From the NCBI GenBank assembly GCA_949316495.1, contig OX439010.1, positions 14,113,309 to 14,177,308 of the forward strand: 64,000 nucleotides of DNA. The letters run 5' to 3'. Numbering within the stretch: the stretch's first letter is position 1; each line of letters starts with the position of its first letter. Position numbers and translations under genes: made by a program. Origin of the DNA: Amphiduros pacificus (taxonomy: Eukaryota; Annelida; Polychaeta; Phyllodocida; Hesionidae). Below, piece after piece: positions 58,850 through 64,000 of this stretch. The notes under the pieces were generated by a model. It ran no database searches. It saw only the letters and a program-made list of their open reading frames with translations, and was not told the origin of the DNA.

Positions 58850-60708
58850 AGGTATCAATCTCGCCTTTTCTTTAGGTGAGGTATCGGCCTCACCTCTCCT
58901 TTCTCTAAGTGAGGTATCGGTCTCCCCTCTCCTTTCTCTAAGTGAGGTATCAGTCTCCCCTCTCCTTTCTCTAAGTGAGGTATCGGTCTCCCCTCTCCTT
59001 TCTCTAAGTGAGGTATCAGTCTCCCCTCTCCTTTCTCTAAGTGAGGTATCGGTCTCCCCTCTCTTCTCTCTAAGTGAGGTATCAGTCTTGCCTCTCCTTT
59101 CTCTAAGTGAGGTAGCGTTCTTGCATCTCCTTTCTCTAAGTGAGGTATCAGTCTTCCCTCTCCTTTTTCTGAGTGAGGTATCGGTTTCCCCTCTCCTTTC
59201 TCTAAGTGAGGTATCGGTCTCCCCTCTCCTTTCTCTAAGTGAGATAGCGTTCTTGCCTCTCCTCTCTCTAAGTGAGGTATCGGTCTCCTCTCTCTTTTCT
59301 CTAAGTGAGGTATCGGTCTCCCCTCTCCTTTCTCTAAGTGAGGTATCGGTCTCCCCTCTCCTTTCTCTGAGTGAGGTATCGGTTTCCCCTCTCCTCTCTC
59401 TAAGTGAGGTATCAGTCTTGCCTCTCCTTTCTCTGAGTGAGGTATCAGTCTTCCCTCTCCTTTCTCTGAGTGAGGCATCGGTCTCCCCTCTCCTTTCTCT
59501 AAGTGAGGTATCGGTCTCCTCTCTCTTTTCTCTAAGTGAGGTATCGGTCTCCCCTCTCCTTTCCCTAAGTGAGGTATCGCTCTTGCATCTCCTTTCTCTA
59601 AGTGAGGTATCAGTCTCACCTCTCCTTTCTCTAAGTGAGGTATCGGTCTCCCCTCTCCTTTCTCTAAGTGGGGTATCGGTCTCCCCTCTCCTTTCTCTAA
59701 GTGAGGTATCAGTCTCCCCTCTCCTTTCTCTAAGTGAGGTATCGGTCTCCCCTCTCCTTTCTCTAAGTGAGGTATCGCTCTTGCCTCTCCTTTCTCTGAG
59801 TGAGGTATCAGTCTCCCCTCTCCTTTCTCTAAGTGAGGTATCAGTCTCCCCTCTCCTTTCTCTAAGTGAGGTATCAGTCTCCCCTCTCCTTTCTCTAAGT
59901 GAGGTATCATTCTTCCCTCTCCTTTCTCTAAGTGAGGTATCATTCTTCCCTCTCCTTTCTCTAAGTGAGGTATCAGTCTCCCCTCTCCTTTCTCTGAGTG
60001 GGGTATCGGTCTCCCCTCTCCTTTCTCTAAGTGAGGTATCAGTCTCCCCTCTCCTTTCTCTAAGTGAGGTATCAGTCTCCCCTCTCCTTTCTCTAAGTGA
60101 GGTATCATTCTTCCCTCTCCTTTCTCTAAGTGAGGTATCAGTCTCCCCTCTCCTTTCTCTAAGTGAGGTATCAGTCTCACCTCTCCTTTCTCTAAGTGAG
60201 GTATCGCTCTTGCCTCTCCTTTCTCTGAGTGAGGTATCAGTCTCCCCTCTCCTTTCTCTAAGTGAGGTATCGGTCTCCCCTCTCCTTTCTCTAAGTGAGG
60301 TATCGATCTCCCCTCTCCTTTCTCTAAGTGAGGTATCGGTCTTCCCTCTCCTCTAAGTGAGGTAGCGTTCTTGCCTCTCCATTCTCTAAGTGAGGTATCA
60401 GTCTCCCCTCTCCTTTCTCTAAGTGAGGTATCGCTCTTGCCTCTCCTTTCTCTAAGTGAGGTATCGGTCTCCCTTCTCCTTTCTCTAAGTGAGGTATCAA
60501 TCTCCCCTATCCTTTCTCTAAGTGAGGTATCAATCTCCCCTCTCCTTTCTCTAAGTGAGGTATCGGTCTTCCCTCTCCTTTCTCTAAGTGAGGTATCAGT
60601 CTTCCCTCTCCATTCTCTGAGTGAGGTATCAGTCTTTCCACTCCTTTTTCTGAATGAGGTATCGCTCTTGCCTCTCCTTTCACTGAGTGAGGTATCGGTC
60701 TCGCCTCA
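58850..60708. repeat. 33-bp minisatellite, about 56 units
   Basis: The unit TCTCTAAGTGAGGTATC(G/A)GT followed by CTCCCCTCTCCTT repeats in 33-bp register, with GTCTTGCC, GTTCTTGCAT, TTCTTCCC and CGCTCTTGCC subtypes shared by distant units. The plus strand is pyrimidine-rich. The unit has no stop in either orientation, giving 422- and 120-codon plus frames (SLSEVSVSPLL undecapeptide) and a 441-codon minus frame (HLEKGEGRLIP). Two overlapping frames on opposite strands, equal drift at all codon positions and no start or splice context argue against a real protein. Confidence 0.96.
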
Positions 60709-61261
60709 CCTCTTGCCCTACTCTATGATCTGAGCCGAGGTCGTCCCCATTGTCTTCAGCCTCGTCTTGATATCTTTCTGCATGGCAAACTGAAGGCTAC
60801 AAGGGCATATTGTATTTATCACTCTGTCCGGAGCTGCTAGAGCTGATCCTATATCATCCTGCTCAGAAAAGTTTCAACAATACATTCGCAGACTACAGTC
60901 TTTACTAAAGTGTAGTGTCGTATTATAAAAAACGTGTATTAAAGTTCCAATACGATGTCATAAAGAAGAAATCATAATTATCTCCTCTTTAGTACCGAAA
61001 ACTGAAACCGCATAAGAGTAATGCAAAATAAAAAAATAGGATTCAAAATGTATATTTCGATGCTGTCTAGGAATAATAAGAATCGTTTTAAGAGGGGATA
61101 AGATGTATATACATGTAAACTGCGTGGTTTAGAAGTATAATTCTAAATAATGAGGTTGATTATCAAGAAGAGCAAGCACCGTGATATCATTGATCACTAT
61201 AATGCAGTAAATATGGTACTTCCTCATGCTATGGCCCAGTTTCATTTTGTTATATTGATTT
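60709..61261. other. Non-coding spacer between two arrays
   Basis: AT-rich beyond 60.9 kb. No feature was recognised. Confidence 0.55.
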
Positions 61262-61815
61262 AATATTGTTATGGTTTGGTGTTGCTATGGTTTAATATTG
61301 CTATGGTTTAATATTACTAAGGATTCATGTTGTTATGGTTTCTTATTTCTATGGTTTCATGATGTTATCATTTCTTATTGCTATGGTTTCATGATGTTAT
61401 GGTTTCTTATTGCTATGGTTACATGATGCTATGATTTCTTATTTATGTGGTTTCCTGATGCTATGATTTCTTATTGCTATGGTTACATGATGCTATGATT
61501 TCTTATTGCTATGGTTTCATGCTGCTATGGTTTCTTATTGCTATGGTTTTATGATGCTATGATTTCTTATTGCTATGGTTTTATGATGCTATGATTTCTT
61601 ATTGCTATGATTCATGCTGCTATGATCTCTTATTGCTATGGTTTCATGACGCTATGATTTCTTATTGCTATGATTCATGACGCTATGATTTCTTATTGCT
61701 ATGGTTTCATGATGCTATGGTTTCTTATTGCTATGGTTACATGATGCTATGATTTCTTGTTGCTATGGTTACATGATGCTATGTGGTTTTATGATTATAT
61801 AGCTTCATGCGGCTT
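61262..61815. repeat. 32-bp minisatellite, about 16 units
   Basis: CTATGGTTTCATGATGCTAT followed by GATTTCTTATTG repeats every 32 bp (61502, 61534), built from two related half-units (GCTATGGTTTCATGAT and GCTATGATTTCTTATT). The left end (61262-61380) is more diverged. Confidence 0.92.
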
Positions 61816-62888
61816 TGGTTTCTTATTGCTATTGTAGGAAGATCGAGGAGAGAGAGAGATATTCTGATATAAACATATATCTATTAATCATTTATCATAT
61901 CAAAATTATCATTAGTTTGCAATTATCAATTCTGAAGAAACAATTAAAAATTGAAAGAAATAATGTAATTGGTAATTGCAATGGAATTAGTATTTTTAAA
62001 TCCTAAAATCATATTGGTTAATTTTCATGTCCTTTAAATCGAGCATTCCTTCAGCTAACTATTTTACAAAGATGGCCATATATTTCTTCAGATCACCAAC
62101 ATCATAAAAACAAATGAAAACCGTTTACTCGGTATCTTTATTCTATTCAAAAACAATAAGGAGGAGACTGGATTTCATCAGCACTCCCAGATGAACTGTC
62201 AATCAAAGTTATGGAAATATAATGGTGTGCATGGAGGTTGAGAAACTTGGATGTGTGGTGGCTGCATCTGTATCTGTGATTACCGCAGCCAGCGCTTACT
62301 GGGACAGAAAGGGTATCTCTTAGGTGGGGGACTGGCTGATGACAAAGTGAAAAAGGATGGTATTTATTTGAGAAGATAAGAAATCGTGAAAGACGTTTCT
62401 GTTGCATGCAATTGATTATGGAAATTAGCAACAACCGATGTGAAATGACTCCAAAACTGGGAATCGGTGGCGGGAACTGACAGATAACAAAGAATGAAAA
62501 TCAGGAAACGATATAAAGAGACTGACAATTTGAAATACACAGAAAAGGAATTGTTTTTTAAATACATGAAATGTTTGATTTTAACATTATTCAGGTTTAT
62601 AAAAGGTAGTTTTTATCGTGTACTTTGTGACATCAAGATACATTCTAACGTATCATTTCTCTCAGCATCTATTCACTCCTACATACCAACATAAACGCTT
62701 AACTCTTCAGTTCTTAACTGACCTGCCTAATACAGACCATGGTCTGAAAGCATTTAGTCCTTATTGGGCTGTGAGCACTCAATCAGAATTATACAATAAA
62801 ACCCTTTGATGCCCTTAACAGTATTCAATCAAATGTTTGTATGACAATTACTGGTTATTAAAATGATTTTATTAAAGAATATTAAAGA
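61816..62888. other. Non-coding stretch, nothing recognised
   Basis: Several 60-95 codon frames on both strands (61815-62809) match nothing I know. Around 62.25-62.33 kb the composition is mixed, but no splice-bounded exon could be defined. Confidence 0.5.
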
Positions 62889-63125
62889 ATAAATTGCATT
62901 TCAGGAAGGAAATTTGTTTTGTATAATTGATTGCAATTCTCAAACATTGAAAATATTACATTCCTGGTTCAGATCCAACCTAAGGCCAGTTTGAATATAT
63001 ATTGATAAATTGCATCTCGGCGAAGCAAATTTGTTTTGAATAATTAATTGATTGCAACAATTCTCAACCATTAAAATATTGCATTAATGAATCAGATCCA
63101 ACCTAAGGTCGGCCAGAATATAAAA
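62889..63125. repeat. Diverged tandem duplication of about 118 bp
   Basis: AATAAATTGCATTTCAGGAA and GATAAATTGCATCTCGGCGA start the two copies. Both continue with AAATTTGTTTTG(T/A)ATAATT, GATTGCAA, TTCTCAA(A/C)CATT, then CAGATCCAACCTAAGG(C/T)C. Several small indels separate them. Confidence 0.85.
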
Positions 63126-64000
63126 TTGATTTTACCCGAAATGCCCCCATTTTCACCCAATGTGATGACCCAATTCTGATGTGTGATTACAGACAGAATT
63201 CATCGTCGATATCTTGGAATGAAATTCACCAGGATTAAATCTCCAATCCCGCACTGATCACACTTGGAATTGACCAATTTGGTGGGCAATAATTGAGGTC
63301 TAGATTTGTCAACTTTGATTGCAGAAGCGGGCCAGTGCGTGGCATTAGGAATAAGTGGTGGTGCTCAATTATGCAGGTTATGCGGTCACCTTAACCAAAT
63401 TACTACGCGGGTCAAGGCAATGAATCGCCACAGATCGAGATGCTGAAAACTTGAGAAGCAAGATGTCAAGGAAAACATGCAACAAAACATTCCTAAACCT
63501 TCAATCTGGCCCAAATCTTTAATCATAATGGCAACTTTGGCGTATTTATCTCAAATGCTATTATTTAAAACATGTCACTGGTTTAACGAGCACTTAAAAA
63601 AGTTCAAGTTTTTTTTCAAAAGTGCAAATTTAGGAAATTAAAGATGTCATTGTTACTCAGCGGGAGAATGTCTGAATCTTAATGTCATGTTTTAGTGAAG
63701 CAGTCAATACATCAATATAAGATGAAAAAGTAAAATTCCTTCCAAATCAATGCTGCAGGAGGAATTAGGTTCATGGTAAGATGGCTGACATCACATGCCA
63801 TTTCTGTTTGTCACCTCCTTTTACTTTTGAAGACAAATCAAATATACGATTAGAATATCATAGCTTATTCATGGTCAAAATACATAATGTATCCTAGTCA
63901 GTTTGATGAATTAGTAGCCGACAAGGAAAACATCACCCCATGATTGGTAAATACCGTCCTGGATAAAACTTTCCTCACAGATTTTTGAGGAATTGTTCCT
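63126..64000. other. Non-coding stretch, possible regulatory DNA at 63.13-63.45 kb
   Basis: No gene was seen. The first 320 bp is of mixed composition and carries TCF-like AACTTTGATTG, GGATTAAAT and RUNX-like TGCGGT motifs near one another, a texture like a conserved enhancer. The rest is AT-rich. Confidence 0.42.

Noticed and set aside
58855-60733. Long open frames (441, 422 and 120 codons) as repeat-protein genes
   Set aside because: They are open on both strands because the 33-bp unit lacks stops. There is no signal peptide, start context or splice signal, and unit differences are not biased to third positions.

Overview
The window looks like non-coding DNA from a marine lophotrochozoan animal, most likely a mollusc. 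It is AT-rich and eukaryotic in texture. It has no operons, no recognisable long protein-coding gene, and many unrelated minisatellites. The mollusc suggestion rests mainly on 40.1-41.7 kb, an AGGTCA-rich repeat ending in a (CCCG)n tract, a type I know from mollusc genomes. The tRNA-derived SINE pieces fit but are not diagnostic. The species cannot be named.

Layout. 0-7.9 kb: AT-rich single-copy-looking DNA with a CCAAT-box cluster (0.73-1.14 kb), a SINE head (4.0 kb) and one copy of a dispersed repeat (6.5 kb). 7.9-10.4 kb: three unrelated minisatellites in a row (43, 49 and 43/44 bp units), the middle one carrying a clean 71-bp SINE-tail insertion. 10.7-19 kb: mostly featureless, with a promoter-like cluster at 11.3-11.6 kb, small tandem repeats and a perfect CRE site at 17.96 kb. 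19-31.5 kb: arrays of 26, 15 and about 93/109 bp units, a second (reverse) dispersed-repeat copy, a SINE-like element with two pol III promoter modules (24.9-25.2 kb), and one possible terminal exon (28.1 kb). 31.5-41.8 kb: more arrays (52, 31, 21 bp), two long (TA)n tracts and the 148/444-bp AGGTCA satellite. 41.8-47.3 kb: mostly unique, including a slightly GC-richer stretch with three CTCF-like sites and one weak membrane-protein-like ORF. 47.3-53.6 kb: a G-rich 27-bp minisatellite followed by a near-identical tandem duplication of about 2.92 kb. 53.6-64 kb: unique DNA alternating with large 45, 33 and 32 bp arrays.

Roughly a fifth of the window is tandem repeat by my summing of the arrays. 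The long open reading frames (up to about 440 codons) all lie in these arrays. They arise because the repeat unit has no stop codon, usually on both strands, so I do not call them genes. I found no rRNA, no intact tRNA gene, no CRISPR array, and no reverse transcriptase, transposase or retroviral gene. The window probably lies in an intergenic desert or a very large intron. Claims about regulatory sites are motif matches by eye and carry low confidence.
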